A stretch of 52,164 nucleotides of DNA from Pseudomonadota bacterium. Lineage in GTDB: Bacteria; Pseudomonadota; Gammaproteobacteria; Xanthomonadales; Rhodanobacteraceae. Of the stretch, positions 20,293 through 29,796 are shown one piece after another. The stretch is taken from assembly GCA_018241365.1 (NCBI GenBank), contig JAFEDX010000200.1, positions 1 to 52,164 of the forward strand, in the 5' to 3' direction. Within the stretch, counting starts at the first letter, position 1; each line of letters starts with the position of its first letter. Both the position numbers and the translations under genes were made by a program. Below the pieces are notes generated by a model. The model saw only the letters and a list, made by a program, of their open reading frames with translations, did no database searches and had not been told where the DNA came from.

Positions 20293-21048
20293 TCAGGAGA
20301 TGGTAAGGCCGCCATCGACCGACAGGATGTGTCCCGTGGTCGAGCGTGAGTCGTCGCAGGCCAGGAACAAGGCCGCCTTCGCCACATCTTCCGGCGCCAC
20401 CATGCCAAACAACTGGTTTTGGGCTGACAGGTTCGTGGCGTCGCCTTGCCCCATCATCTTGAGCACCCGCTCGGTGGCGGTGGCACCCGGCGCGAGCGCG
20501 TTGACACGTACATGCTCGGCCGCATATTCGACGGCCATGGAGCGGGTCAAGGCGCTGATGGCGCCCTTGGCGGCGGTGTACGAATCCTTGTTGTGGGTGC
20601 CGATCAAGGCGAAGATCGAGGTCATGTTGATCACCGCGCCGCCACCGCTGGCGATGATCGCCGGTATGCCAAACCGGCAACCCAGCCAGGTTCCGAACAA
20701 GTCGATCTTGATGCGCGCCCAGAACTCGTCGATGGGTGCATCACTCACCCGCGAGTCGCGCGTAGTGGAGCCGCCGGCGTTGTTGTGCAGCACATGCAGG
20801 CCACCGAAGGCTTTGACGGTCTGCGCCACCGCCGCTTCCACCTGGTCGGGCTCGGACACATCGGCCTGGATGAACAACGCTTGCCCGCCCCGTGCCTGCA
20901 CCAGACGGACCGTTTCCTGGCCCGCTTCCGGGTTCCATTCCACCACCGCAATGCGCGCTCCTTCTGCTGCAAAGAGCAAGGCCGTCGCGCGACCTATGCC
21001 CGCCCCCGAACCCGTGATGAGCGCAGTCTTGTTTTCCAGTTTCAGCAT
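20293..21048 (-). CDS. SDR family oxidoreductase
   Basis: This 251-residue protein is a classical short-chain dehydrogenase/reductase. It has the nucleotide-binding TGSGAGIG (residues 12-19), NNAG, the catalytic serine in MTSIFALIG, and YTAAK for the Tyr-Lys pair. The C-terminal GHILSVDGGLTIS is standard. An acidic residue after beta-2 (VVEWN) suggests NAD(H) rather than NADP(H) preference. The substrate is unknown. The chosen ATG gives the usual N-terminus; its ribosome site is weak (TTTGGAAA). It is followed by the cupin gene. The pair interrupts the conserved rnhB-dnaE neighbourhood. Confidence 0.9.
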   Translation of the reverse strand: MLKLENKTALITGSGAGIGRATALLFAAEGARIAVVEWNPEAGQETVRLVQARGGQALFIQADVSEPDQVEAAVAQTVKAFGGLHVLHNNAGGSTTRDSRVSDAPIDEFWARIKIDLFGTWLGCRFGIPAIIASGGGAVINMTSIFALIGTHNKDSYTAAKGAISALTRSMAVEYAAEHVRVNALAPGATATERVLKMMGQGDATNLSAQNQLFGMVAPEDVAKAALFLACDDSRSTTGHILSVDGGLTIS

Positions 21049-21227
21049 GGTTGATTTCCAAATGATGGATTCTTGCACGTTTGCACGGACGGCTTGGCAA
21101 CATTGAAGGGTTCTGGTGCTTGGCGTCGACAACCCCCGGTGCCGCGGTCCATGGTCGCTGGATTGTAGGCAGACCTTCGCCGAAGGGTTTGCATGACGGC
21201 TTCGGGTCGCCTGCGGGCGGCTGCTGC

Positions 21228-21821
21228 TTACCCATGGCGAAGGCACGCTTCGCGCACCGGCGCGAAACTGCGCCGGTGTTCCGGACATGGCCCGAGGCGT
21301 TGCAGCGCCGCGAGATGCGCGGGCGAGGGATAGCCCTTGTGTTGCGCAAAACCGTAACCCGGCCAGCGTGCGTCGTACTCGACGAGGATACGGTCGCGGG
21401 TGACCTTGGCGAGGATGGATGCCGCGCTGATCGCGGGCTCGCTGGCGTCGCCGCCGACGATCGCGCGGGCGGAACAGGGCAGCGATTTCGGCAGACGGTT
21501 GCCATCGATCAGCGCGAGCGTGGGTGGCACGGCCAGGCGTTCCAGAGCGCGGGTCATGCCGAGCAGCGTCGCCTGCAGGATGTTGATGCGATCGATCTCG
21601 GCCGCTTCCACGCACACGATGCCGTAGGCGAGGGCGCGCTCGATGATCAGGGGAAACAATTGCCCGCGGCGTTTTTCGGAGAGTTGCTTGGAATCGGCGA
21701 GGCCGTCGATCGGATGTGCGGGGTCCAGGATCACGGCGGCCACCGCCACCGGCCCGGCCAGCGGTCCGCGCCCGGCTTCGTCCACGCCGGCGATGCGCGC
21801 GGACATCGCGCGAATGTTCAT
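21228..21821 (-). CDS. rnhB: Ribonuclease HII
   Basis: RNase HII removes ribonucleotides from RNA-DNA hybrids and misincorporated ribonucleotides in DNA. The 197-residue product has the DEAGRG motif (D14, E15), [12 protein letters not shown], an acidic residue in the LALIDGN region, and [10 protein letters not shown], matching the conserved acidic active site. The ATG at 21821 overlaps the stop of the upstream transferase gene as TGATG; a GTG one codon earlier is also possible. It belongs to the lpx operon by overlap. Confidence 0.95.
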   Translation of the reverse strand: MNIRAMSARIAGVDEAGRGPLAGPVAVAAVILDPAHPIDGLADSKQLSEKRRGQLFPLIIERALAYGIVCVEAAEIDRINILQATLLGMTRALERLAVPPTLALIDGNRLPKSLPCSARAIVGGDASEPAISAASILAKVTRDRILVEYDARWPGYGFAQHKGYPSPAHLAALQRLGPCPEHRRSFAPVREACLRHG

Positions 21822-23554
21822 CACTGCAGGTCGCCCAGCTTGCCGAATATCCAGGCGCGATACGAATCGCGCAGCGCGGAATTCCGGCAGTCGAGCTGGT
21901 GTCCATCGCAGCGGTCGCGCAGCAGGGTGTTCGCCGTGAAAAACGGATCGCGCGGCAAGCCTGCGGCATCCAATACCAGCGAACCGAGGTACGCGATGTC
22001 AAGCTCCGGATAGTTTTCGGGGCGGATGGGAAGGTTGAAGCCCTTCAGCATGTAGTACGTCGCATATTGCGCGTCGGGCACTTCGGGCGGGACGCTTTTT
22101 GCCAGCGCGGTGATGGCGCCGTCGAACGAGGGATGGTGGTCGCCGAAATGCAGCAGCAGGGCTGGCCGGTCGTTGCGGCGCAGGAAGGTTTCGAGCTGGG
22201 TAATTGCAGCGTCCGACATCGACAGGCGCTGCAGGTAATTGGTGACGTTGAGGTTTAGCCAGTCATCCAGCGGCGCGTTGCCGGGCGCGAGTTTGCCGGG
22301 GAACAGTGCGTGGTTGTAGGGCGCCGGCATTTCCTTGTACGGCGTCATGTGCGGACCGTGCTGGTACAGCGTCAGCATGAACACGAACAGCGGCTTGCCG
22401 TGCGCCTTGGCTTTTTCCACGGCGAATACGCGCTCGAAGGCCTTGAATACGTCGGCATCGGTGGCGCCCCAGTCGAGCTTCAGTTCCTGGCCGCCGTAGA
22501 ATGCGTCGAAGCCATAGTCGGCATACGCGTCGCGGCCGTTCATGAAATCGCCGTCGGTGGGGTAGATGCCGACGGTGCGATAACCGTCCGCGTCCAGCAG
22601 GCGCGGCAGGGTGAAACGGATGCGCGGCGCGAGGTTGAACGGCGCGTACATGCCGGCCGGGCCGAACAGGGTGTGCGGCAGGCCGGTGAGGAAGGCAAAC
22701 TCGCTGGTCCAGGTACCGCCACCCCAGGTATGCACGTTCAACCAGCCGTGCGCGATGGTGTCGGCGTCGGGCTGCAACATGCGCACGTCGCACAGCTTCG
22801 ACGTGCAGGCGGTGAGCATGCGCGGATTGAAGGTGCTTTCTTCCAGCACCGCGACGATGTCGGGTCGGCGGGTGTCGCGTGCAGGTTGGGCGGCGAGCGC
22901 TTGCCAGTTGTCGCGGCTGGCATCCGCAATCCGGAATGACGGTTCGGTCACGTGCGCGCTGCGGATCGACACGATGAAATCCGACACGAAGCCCGTGTCG
23001 TTCATCATTTCCCACATGCCTTTGTCGTAGACACCGGCGAACAGGCCGCGCGGGTACAGTGTGACAACCAGTATCACCAGCGCAATTGCAAGGGCCGCCG
23101 CGCGCTTGGTGCGCGGCCACGTGATGGGCGCCAACCTGATGTCGCCACGCCAAAGCAGCACGAGCAGCAGGGGCGTCAGCACCAGTGCCGCCACGATCGC
23201 GGCGATGATGAACGGATAGCGCAGCAGGGTCTGCGCGACTTCGGCATTGAGGTAATAGATGAGGTCGGGCGCCAGCAGCGGCGTCGACAGGTAGCGGAAC
23301 TTGATGTTCGCCGCGATGGCCAGCAGCAGCATCGGCAGGCAGCCGGCGACGATGCCGAATGCAAGGCGATGGCTGGCGGCAAGGGCGAACAGCACCATGC
23401 CAGCCAGGAGCAGCGCCGTGAACAGGCCGGCGGGGAGCGTGAGTTCGGCCAGCGGACCGAGCCATACCGTGGCCAGCAAGACCACCGTGGCGATGCCGAG
23501 TCGCCACGCATGGCGCCAGCGCAGGGGTGCGAAAAGTCGGCGCGTCGCGTTCAT
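21821..23554 (-). CDS. LtaS-like membrane sulfatase-fold transferase
   Basis: This 577-residue inner-membrane protein has about five spans in the first 190 residues and then a large periplasmic alkaline-phosphatase/sulfatase domain. The motif [13 protein letters not shown] holds the probable catalytic threonine, and later LHFGDHHPS supplies metal-binding Asp/His. The fold is shared by lipoteichoic acid synthases, OpgB-type phosphoglycerol transferases and phosphoethanolamine transferases, so it likely moves a phosphate-linked head group onto an envelope acceptor. The start overlaps the lpxB stop as ATGA, and its stop overlaps rnhB. This tight coupling inside the lipid A operon suggests a role in the outer membrane. 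The acceptor is not readable from sequence. Confidence 0.85.
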   Translation of the reverse strand: MNATRRLFAPLRWRHAWRLGIATVVLLATVWLGPLAELTLPAGLFTALLLAGMVLFALAASHRLAFGIVAGCLPMLLLAIAANIKFRYLSTPLLAPDLIYYLNAEVAQTLLRYPFIIAAIVAALVLTPLLLVLLWRGDIRLAPITWPRTKRAAALAIALVILVVTLYPRGLFAGVYDKGMWEMMNDTGFVSDFIVSIRSAHVTEPSFRIADASRDNWQALAAQPARDTRRPDIVAVLEESTFNPRMLTACTSKLCDVRMLQPDADTIAHGWLNVHTWGGGTWTSEFAFLTGLPHTLFGPAGMYAPFNLAPRIRFTLPRLLDADGYRTVGIYPTDGDFMNGRDAYADYGFDAFYGGQELKLDWGATDADVFKAFERVFAVEKAKAHGKPLFVFMLTLYQHGPHMTPYKEMPAPYNHALFPGKLAPGNAPLDDWLNLNVTNYLQRLSMSDAAITQLETFLRRNDRPALLLHFGDHHPSFDGAITALAKSVPPEVPDAQYATYYMLKGFNLPIRPENYPELDIAYLGSLVLDAAGLPRDPFFTANTLLRDRCDGHQLDCRNSALRDSYRAWIFGKLGDLQ

Positions 23555-24741
23555 GCCGGCGTTGATCCTTGGGCGGGTCGCGCGAGCAACTGTCCGATTG
23601 CGCGTGCGGCTGAATCGGCTGCGCCGCCACCCGCGTGCAGCGCGAGATGCATGCGTTCGAATTCGTGGCCCAATTCCTCGCACTCACCGGGATGGTGGAA
23701 CCAGTGCAGCACGGCCTGCGCCAGTTTGGCAGGCGTGCAGTCGCCTTGCATCAGCTCCGGAACCAGCGTCTTGCCGGCGAGCACGTTTGGCAATGAGTAG
23801 ACGTGCGTCTTCAACATGCCGAGGCCCTTGACGAGGGCGTGGGTCAACGGTGCGATGCGGTAACCGACCACCATCGGGCGCTTGGCCAGCATGGCTTCCA
23901 GGGCCGCGGTACCGGATGCCAGCAACGCCACGTCGGAAGCGACCATCGCGCGATGGGCTTCGCCATCCAGGACCAGCGCGGATTCCACGAGTCCTGATTC
24001 GCGTGTCAGGTGGTCGATCGCCGCACGACAACGAGCATTTGCCGCGGGAATCACGATCTGCAGGTTCGGGATGTCATTGGCAACGCGCCGTGCAGCGTCG
24101 AGGAAGATCGCTCCCAGCCTGCGGATCTCCGACAGCCGGCTGCCGGGCAGCACGGCCAGCACGTGTGCGCCGTCCGCGAGGCCGAGTGCGTGCCGCGCTG
24201 CTTCGCGGTCGGGAACCAACGGAAAACGGTCGGCGAGTGGATGGCCGACGAAACGCGCGTTGACGCCATGCTTCGCGTAGATCGCGGGCTCCATCGGGAA
24301 CAGGCACAACACGCAATCGACGGCTTGTGCAATTTTCTCCACGCGGTTCTCGCGCCAGGCCCAGACCGACGGGCTGACGTAATGCACCGTGCGGATGCCG
24401 GCCTGCTTCAGTTTTTTTTCGAGTCCGAGATTGAAGTCGGGTGCATCGATGCCGATGAACACGTCGGGCTTGAGCGCCACCAGGCGTTGCGCCAGCGAAG
24501 TACGCAGGCGCAACAACCGTGGCAGGTGGCGCAGCACCTCGGCGAAGCCCATCACCGACAGTTCCGACACGTCGTGCCACGCGTCGAAGCCGGCCGCGCG
24601 CATGCGCGGCCCACCGACGCCCACGAAGCTCGCACGTGGAAAACGAGCTCGCAGGGCTTCGATCAGGTCGGCGCCCAGCAGGTCGCCGGAGTCCTCGCCA
24701 GCGATCATCGCAAATACCGGTTTGCCCCCCGGCGTCGCCAC
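23551..24741 (-). CDS. lpxB: Lipid-A-disaccharide synthase
   Basis: LpxB joins UDP-2,3-diacylglucosamine and lipid X to form the lipid A disaccharide at the inner membrane. The 396-residue product begins with GTG at 24741, overlapping the lpxA stop as TAGTG, and soon reads MIAGEDSGDLLGADLI, the family's N-terminal signature. DVFIGIDAPDFNLGLEKKLK, YVSPSVWAWRE and LLASGTAALEAML are further family motifs. A longer in-frame extension upstream is just the shadow of lpxA. Length is normal. Confidence 0.96.
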   Translation of the reverse strand: MATPGGKPVFAMIAGEDSGDLLGADLIEALRARFPRASFVGVGGPRMRAAGFDAWHDVSELSVMGFAEVLRHLPRLLRLRTSLAQRLVALKPDVFIGIDAPDFNLGLEKKLKQAGIRTVHYVSPSVWAWRENRVEKIAQAVDCVLCLFPMEPAIYAKHGVNARFVGHPLADRFPLVPDREAARHALGLADGAHVLAVLPGSRLSEIRRLGAIFLDAARRVANDIPNLQIVIPAANARCRAAIDHLTRESGLVESALVLDGEAHRAMVASDVALLASGTAALEAMLAKRPMVVGYRIAPLTHALVKGLGMLKTHVYSLPNVLAGKTLVPELMQGDCTPAKLAQAVLHWFHHPGECEELGHEFERMHLALHAGGGAADSAARAIGQLLARPAQGSTPA

Positions 24742-25517
24742 TAGCGCACCAGCGACCGTTCGCTGCGGTCGATGAAGTCGCGGAACGCGCGCACGTCCGC
24801 ACTGGCGTCGGCTTGTTCGGCGAGTGCCGCGCGGGCTTCCTCCAGCGTCTTGTGCGACATGTAGAGCGTGCGGTAGGCACGCTTGATCGCGGCGATGCGC
24901 TCGGCGTCGAAACCGCGGCGCTTGAGACCCTCCGCGTTGACGCCGCGCGGCTCGGCGAATTGCCCAGCGACGTAGATGAAAGGCGGCACGTCGCGGTTGA
25001 TGGCCGAATACATCGCGGCGAACGCGTGCGCGCCGATCTTGCAGAACTGGTGCACGCCGGCGAAGCCGCCCAGCACCACCCAGTCGTCGAGTTCGACGTG
25101 GCCGGCGAGGGTGGCGTTGTTGGCAAGGATGGTGTGGCTGCCGACGTGGCAATCGTGCGCGACGTGCACGTAGGCCATGATCCAGTTGTCGTCGTCGATG
25201 CGGGTGACGCCGCCGCCCTCGGCGGTGCCGCGGTTGATGGTGACGAATTCGTGGAAGGTGTTGCCGTCGCCGATCACCAGCTCGCTGCGCTCGCCGCGGT
25301 ATTTCTTGTCCTGCGGGTCGCCGCCAATCGCGGCGTAGGCATGGATGTGGTTGTTGCGGCCGATCCGGGTCGGGCCCTGCAGCAGGGCATGCGCGCCGAT
25401 GCGGCAGCCGGGTCCGATCACGACTCCGTCCTCGATTACCGCGTAGGGCCCGACGCTGACGTCGTCAGCCAGCCGTGCGCCGGGATAGACGATCGCGCTC
25501 GGGTGGACGTTGCTCAC
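24741..25517 (-). CDS. lpxA: UDP-N-acetylglucosamine acyltransferase
   Basis: LpxA performs the first step of lipid A synthesis, moving a 3-hydroxyacyl chain from ACP to UDP-GlcNAc. The 258-residue product is a left-handed beta helix of hexapeptide repeats, with the catalytic His at H121 (HVAHDCHVG), followed by a helical C-terminus ([20 protein letters not shown]). I chose GTG at 25517, which overlaps the fabZ stop as GTGA and gives the family's length; an ATG six codons upstream is possible. Confidence 0.96.
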   Translation of the reverse strand: MSNVHPSAIVYPGARLADDVSVGPYAVIEDGVVIGPGCRIGAHALLQGPTRIGRNNHIHAYAAIGGDPQDKKYRGERSELVIGDGNTFHEFVTINRGTAEGGGVTRIDDDNWIMAYVHVAHDCHVGSHTILANNATLAGHVELDDWVVLGGFAGVHQFCKIGAHAFAAMYSAINRDVPPFIYVAGQFAEPRGVNAEGLKRRGFDAERIAAIKRAYRTLYMSHKTLEEARAALAEQADASADVRAFRDFIDRSERSLVR

Positions 25518-25981
25518 CGAGTCGTTTCCGCGCACATCAGTTCGCAGGTGGCAACGTCCTTGCCGTCCACGACCGCGCGCGCGGTGAAGATGCCCATGCT
25601 GCGTATCAGGCGTTTCATCTGCACTTCCAGGCGCAGCTGGTCGCCCGGCACCACGGGTTTCAGGAAGCGCGCGTCGTCCACCTTGGCCAGGTAGAAGATG
25701 CGGTCTTCCTTGCCAGCCTGCGTGCCCGAAAGCCCGATCAGCAAGCCCGACGTCTGCGCCAGCGCCTCGATGATCAGCACGCCGGGCATGACCGGATGGC
25801 CGGGGAAGTGGCCGGTGAAGAACGGCTCGTTGAGGGTGACGTTCTTGATGGCGACAATGTCCTTGCCCGGCGTGAGTGCCACCACCCGGTCGACCAGCAG
25901 GAACGGATAGCGGTGCGGCAGGATGGCCGCGATCCGTTCCGCATCAACGGGCAGGGTTACCGGAGAGGCGATGTCGTTCAT
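25514..25981 (-). CDS. fabZ: 3-hydroxyacyl-ACP dehydratase FabZ
   Basis: FabZ removes water from 3-hydroxyacyl-ACP in fatty-acid elongation and so competes with LpxA and LpxD for the same substrate, which explains the shared operon. The 155-residue hot-dog-fold protein has [13 protein letters not shown] and the active-site helix with H58 ([11 protein letters not shown]) and E72 (IEALAQ). The ATG overlaps the lpxD stop as TGATG. Confidence 0.96.
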   Translation of the reverse strand: MNDIASPVTLPVDAERIAAILPHRYPFLLVDRVVALTPGKDIVAIKNVTLNEPFFTGHFPGHPVMPGVLIIEALAQTSGLLIGLSGTQAGKEDRIFYLAKVDDARFLKPVVPGDQLRLEVQMKRLIRSMGIFTARAVVDGKDVATCELMCAETTR

Positions 25982-27027
25982 CAGCTGCGTTCCTTGGTCA
26001 AGGCTTCCACCTGTTTTTCCAGCGCTGCAATGCGGCGCGCCATCGCGTCGAGCTGGCGCATCCGCGCGGCGTTGCGGCGCCACGCGTGATTTTCCTCGAG
26101 CGGCGCGCCGGAAGAATACACGCCGCTGCTGCGGATGGAATGCGTCACCAGGGTCATCGCCGTGATGGTAACGCCGTCGGCGACTTCGAGGTGGCCGAGC
26201 ACGCCGGCGCTGCCGCCGATCTGGCAGTTGCTGCCGATCTTCGCGCTGCCCGCGACGGCCGCGCAGCCTGCCAGCGCGGTATGCGCGCCGATCTGCACGT
26301 TGTGCGCGATCTGGATCTGGTTGTCGAGGCGCACGTCGTCTTCCAGCACGGTGTCTTCCAGCGCGCCACGGTCGATCGTGGTGTTGGCGCCGATCTCGCA
26401 ATCGTCGCCGATGCGCACACCGCCCAGTTGCGGCACCTTGACCCAGCCTTCCTGGTCGCGCGCGAGGCCGAAACCGTCGGCACCGATCACTGCGCCGGGG
26501 TGGACCAGCACGCGCTTGCCGAGCGCAACGCGCGTGACCAGGGTGACGTGCGCGCCGAGCCGCGCTTGCGCGCCGACCGTGCAGTCCGGACCGATTACGC
26601 AATATGCGCCGAGCACCACGCCTGGCCCGATCACGGAGCCCGATTCGATCACGCAGCCCGGTCCCACGCTGGCCGAAGCGTCGATTTGTGCGTCGGCCGC
26701 GACTACGGCCGATGCGTGGATCCCGGGTTCGGACGCGGGGGCGTGTTCGAACAATGCCGCGAGCCGTGCGTAGGCGAGGTAGGGATCGCTGGCGACAAGG
26801 ACCGGCACCGGACTGGCGTCGGCGTGTTCGGCGCGCAGCACCACCACGCCGGCCCGCGTGCACGCCAAGTCACTTGCGTAACGGGGATTGGCCAGGAATG
26901 CCAACTGGTCGCACTGTGCGTGCGCCAGCGGCGCGACGCCCCGGATCACGCGCGTAGCGTCGCCGCGTGCCTCGAGGCCAAAACGCCTGGCCAGTTCGTC
27001 GATGCGATAGCCGGTTGACTGTTCCAT
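25981..27027 (-). CDS. lpxD: UDP-3-O-acylglucosamine N-acyltransferase
   Basis: LpxD adds the second 3-hydroxyacyl chain, at the 2-amino group, in lipid A synthesis. From the ATG at 27027 there are 348 residues: an N-terminal uridine-binding domain ([14 protein letters not shown]), a long left-handed beta helix with many GAxxxIGxx repeats including the active-site region [12 protein letters not shown], and a C-terminal helix ([20 protein letters not shown]). A 13-codon longer frame exists, but its N-terminus is not family-like. A TACAAT box lies about 70 bases upstream. Confidence 0.96.
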   Translation of the reverse strand: MEQSTGYRIDELARRFGLEARGDATRVIRGVAPLAHAQCDQLAFLANPRYASDLACTRAGVVVLRAEHADASPVPVLVASDPYLAYARLAALFEHAPASEPGIHASAVVAADAQIDASASVGPGCVIESGSVIGPGVVLGAYCVIGPDCTVGAQARLGAHVTLVTRVALGKRVLVHPGAVIGADGFGLARDQEGWVKVPQLGGVRIGDDCEIGANTTIDRGALEDTVLEDDVRLDNQIQIAHNVQIGAHTALAGCAAVAGSAKIGSNCQIGGSAGVLGHLEVADGVTITAMTLVTHSIRSSGVYSSGAPLEENHAWRRNAARMRQLDAMARRIAALEKQVEALTKERS

Positions 27028-27095
27028 TCGCTCTTGCGATCGAAGCGTGTTTCCGGGCGCGTGCATGGTCGGCGCCTTGTGTGGGCTGCGCCGGA

Positions 27096-27101
27096 ATTGT
27101 A
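27096..27101 (-). promoter_or_regulatory. Likely -10 box for lpxD operon
   Basis: TACAAT on the minus strand between the bamA-side hairpins and lpxD. The -35 is weak. If real, the lpx genes have their own start downstream of the hairpins that follow bamA. Confidence 0.35.
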
Positions 27102-27121
27102 TCGGTATGCGTGCTGTTTCA

Positions 27122-27142
27122 GCCCCCTTGAGTCAAGGGGGC
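27122..27142. repeat. Hairpin, 9-bp stem with 3-base loop
   Basis: GCCCCCTTG and CAAGGGGGC surround the loop AGT. It lies upstream of the lpxD -10 box and downstream of bamA. It has no U-run on either strand, so it is not a typical intrinsic terminator. Confidence 0.7.
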
Positions 27143-27173
27143 GATCAAACCGTTGCCGTGCAACGGCTTGATC
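27143..27173. repeat. Hairpin with GATCAA/TTGATC and CCGTTG/CAACGG arms
   Basis: The outer arms GATCAA and TTGATC and the inner arms CCGTTG and CAACGG pair with a single mismatch between them. It sits directly beside the hairpin at 27122-27142. A run of G after it could pair with the C-run of the first hairpin, giving an alternative fold. Confidence 0.6.
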
Positions 27174-27210
27174 GGGGGTTGTGGGAGAGTAGCGTTTCCG
27201 TTTTGGGCGA

Positions 27211-27236
27211 TGGGGCCATGCTCGAGCATGGCCCCA
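27211..27236. terminator. Perfect 26-bp palindrome just after bamA
   Basis: The palindrome is centred on CTCGAG and begins four bases past the bamA stop. It would form a very stable stem in the bamA transcript. There is no T-tract right after it, so it may block exonucleases or act as a protein site instead of a terminator. The type is an inference. Confidence 0.45.
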
Positions 27237-27240
27237 CCGA

Positions 27241-29652
27241 CTAAAACGTCCGGCCGAAATAGAATTGCAGCGTCTCTTCGAACGGCTTGTCGCCCGGCTT
27301 GTCGCGTACCGGCTGCGCCAGGTTGATCACGATCGGGCCGGCCGGCGCGATCCACTGCAGCGAAATGCCGACCGAGGCGCGCAGGTCCGAGGCCTGGAAC
27401 GCGCTGTAGCTGGAGAACACGTTGCCCACGTCCGCGAACAGCGAGATGCGTGCCTTGGGATTGTCCTTGAAGAACGGCAGGATCAGTTCGCCGCTGCCCA
27501 GCACCTTGAACGCGCCGCCGACCGGCATCGGCCGGTAGGACGGTCCGCCGGAGCAGGTGCCGTTGTTCGAGAGCGCAGTCGGGTCGGGTTGGCCGTTCGC
27601 GTCGATCAGGCCGGAACAGATGCGCGGACCGAGGGTGTTGTCCTGGAAACCGCGCACGTCGCGCACGCCGCCGGCGTAGAAGTTCTGGAAGAACGGGAAC
27701 GACATGGTGCGGATGATGCCGTCGGCGTCCGCGTACTGCACGGTCACGTCCTTGGAATAGGATTTGCCGTACCCGAGGGTGCCCGACACGTGGCCGGTGA
27801 AATCGAACGGCAACGGGAAGTAGTCGCTGGTCGACATCGTCAATTTGTAATACGGCACCGTGCCGCCCGGCAGGCCGATCTCGGCGCTGATCTGCTGCAG
27901 GCCGCCGCGGGTCGGCTTGAAGAACTTGTTGAGCGTGTCGTGCGCGTAGGAAAGCGTCAGCGGCACGTTGTGGATGGTGTAGTGGCCGATCTTGATGGTC
28001 TGGTCGAAGAACACCTGCGGCGTGTAGCCGGGGATCAGGTCGAGCTTGGTCTTGTTGATGCCGATGCCGGCGTTGATGCTGTCGGTCTCGCTGATCGGGA
28101 AGCTCAGGTAGGTCGAGAATGCGTCGGTGTCGGACAGGTACGAGGCGATGTTCTGCTCGGCCTGGTTCAACTTCAGCACGCTGGCGGTGTAGCCGATGCC
28201 GATGCCGCTGTCGGTCAGGTACGGGTCGAAGAACGACACCGTGTACTGCTTCAGGAACAGGCTCTTCTGGAATGTGGCCGAAACGCGGTTGCCGGTGCCG
28301 AGGAAGTTGTTGTTGGAAATCGAAGTGCTGAGGATGATGCCGGACACTTGCGAGTAGCCCACGCCGAACTGGAACTGGCCGGACGATTCCTCGCTGACCT
28401 TGACGTTGAGGTCGACCTGGTCGGTGGTGCCCGGGACCTTGACCGTGTCGACGTTGACGTCCTTGAAGAAGCCCGTGCGCTGCAGGCGCACCTTGGAACG
28501 GTCGATGGCGGCCTGCGAATACCACGCACCTTCGTATTGGCGCATTTCGCGGCGCAGGATCTGATCCTGGGTCGCGGTATTGCCCTTGAAATTGATCCGG
28601 CGCACGTACACGCGCGGACCCGGATCGACGAAGAAGGTGAGGTCCACGGTGCGGTTCTGCTCGTCGATCTTCGGAATTGGCTGGACCTTGGCGAACGCGT
28701 AGCCGATGTTCGACAACACGTCGGTGATCGCGTCCGAGGACAGCTCGATGCTGTGGCGGTCGAACACCTCGCCGGGCTTGATGCGCAGCACCTTGCGCAG
28801 CGCTTCTTCCGGCAGGATCAGGGTGCCGAGCAGGTGGATGTCGGAGATCTTGAAGATCTCGCCTTCGTGGATGCCGGCGGCGATGTAGATGTTGCGCTTG
28901 TTCGGGCTGATCGTGACCTGCGCGGAATTGATGTTGAAATCGGCGTAGCCGCGGTCGAGGTAGTACGAGGCCAGCTTGGTCAGGTCGCCCGAGAGTTTTT
29001 CGCGCGAGTACTGGTCGTTGTTGGAATACCACGAGGTCCAGTTCGGCGTGCCCGATTCCCAGTCGTCGCGGATTTCGCTGTCAGTGAACGCGCGGTTGCC
29101 GACGATGTTGATTTCCTGGATCTTGGCGGCCTTGCCTTCCTTGATCTCGATGTCGATGGCCACGCGGTTGCGGTCGAGGTTGGTGACGTGCGGATCGACC
29201 TCGACGTTGTACTTGCCGCGGTCGTTGTACTGCGCCACCAGCTGCTGGCGCAGCTGGTCGAGGGTGAGGCGGTCGAAGGTCTGGCCTTCGGCAAGGCCTG
29301 CGGACTTCAGGCCCTTCATCAACTGGTCGGTCTTGATGTCCTTGTTGCCGTGCACGGTCAGGCTGGCGATCGATGGGCGTTCGCTGACCTTCACGATCAG
29401 GATGTTGCCCTGGCGTTCCAGCTGCACGTTATTGAAAAAGCCGGTCTTGAACAGGTCCTGGATGGCCTTCTGCGCTGTCGCATCGGTCATGGTCTGGCCG
29501 GGCTCGACCGGCAGGTAGCTCAGCACCGTGCCGGCCGCGATGCGTTGCAGGCCCTCGATGCGGATGTCGCTGACGGTGAACGGCTGGAAGGCGTACGCCG
29601 CCATGGGCGCAGACAGGGCGGCGAACAGGATCAGTGCGGCGACTCGCTTCAT
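27241..29652 (-). CDS. bamA: Outer membrane protein assembly factor BamA
   Basis: BamA is the essential core of the machine that folds beta-barrel proteins into the outer membrane. The 803-residue product has a signal peptide (VAALILFAALSAPMAAYA), five POTRA domains (about residues 24-425; FTVSDIRIEGLQRI opens the first), and a 16-strand barrel with the VRGF motif (VRDVRGFQD) of loop 6. It ends in phenylalanine (FYFGRTF), the usual outer-membrane signal. The order rseP-bamA-lpxD is standard, but skp is missing after it. Confidence 0.97.
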   Translation of the reverse strand: MKRVAALILFAALSAPMAAYAFQPFTVSDIRIEGLQRIAAGTVLSYLPVEPGQTMTDATAQKAIQDLFKTGFFNNVQLERQGNILIVKVSERPSIASLTVHGNKDIKTDQLMKGLKSAGLAEGQTFDRLTLDQLRQQLVAQYNDRGKYNVEVDPHVTNLDRNRVAIDIEIKEGKAAKIQEINIVGNRAFTDSEIRDDWESGTPNWTSWYSNNDQYSREKLSGDLTKLASYYLDRGYADFNINSAQVTISPNKRNIYIAAGIHEGEIFKISDIHLLGTLILPEEALRKVLRIKPGEVFDRHSIELSSDAITDVLSNIGYAFAKVQPIPKIDEQNRTVDLTFFVDPGPRVYVRRINFKGNTATQDQILRREMRQYEGAWYSQAAIDRSKVRLQRTGFFKDVNVDTVKVPGTTDQVDLNVKVSEESSGQFQFGVGYSQVSGIILSTSISNNNFLGTGNRVSATFQKSLFLKQYTVSFFDPYLTDSGIGIGYTASVLKLNQAEQNIASYLSDTDAFSTYLSFPISETDSINAGIGINKTKLDLIPGYTPQVFFDQTIKIGHYTIHNVPLTLSYAHDTLNKFFKPTRGGLQQISAEIGLPGGTVPYYKLTMSTSDYFPLPFDFTGHVSGTLGYGKSYSKDVTVQYADADGIIRTMSFPFFQNFYAGGVRDVRGFQDNTLGPRICSGLIDANGQPDPTALSNNGTCSGGPSYRPMPVGGAFKVLGSGELILPFFKDNPKARISLFADVGNVFSSYSAFQASDLRASVGISLQWIAPAGPIVINLAQPVRDKPGDKPFEETLQFYFGRTF

Positions 29653-29796
29653 CGTCGATTCCAGGACTCAAGGATTGACACGCAAACCGTGCATCGTACA
29701 GGCGCGGCCGCGCACGGGAAAGCGGCGGGGATCAACGGGCACGGGCGCGGGGTCCGTGGGCGCGGGTGCCGCGTCCTGCTGCGGAGGCTGCCGCCG

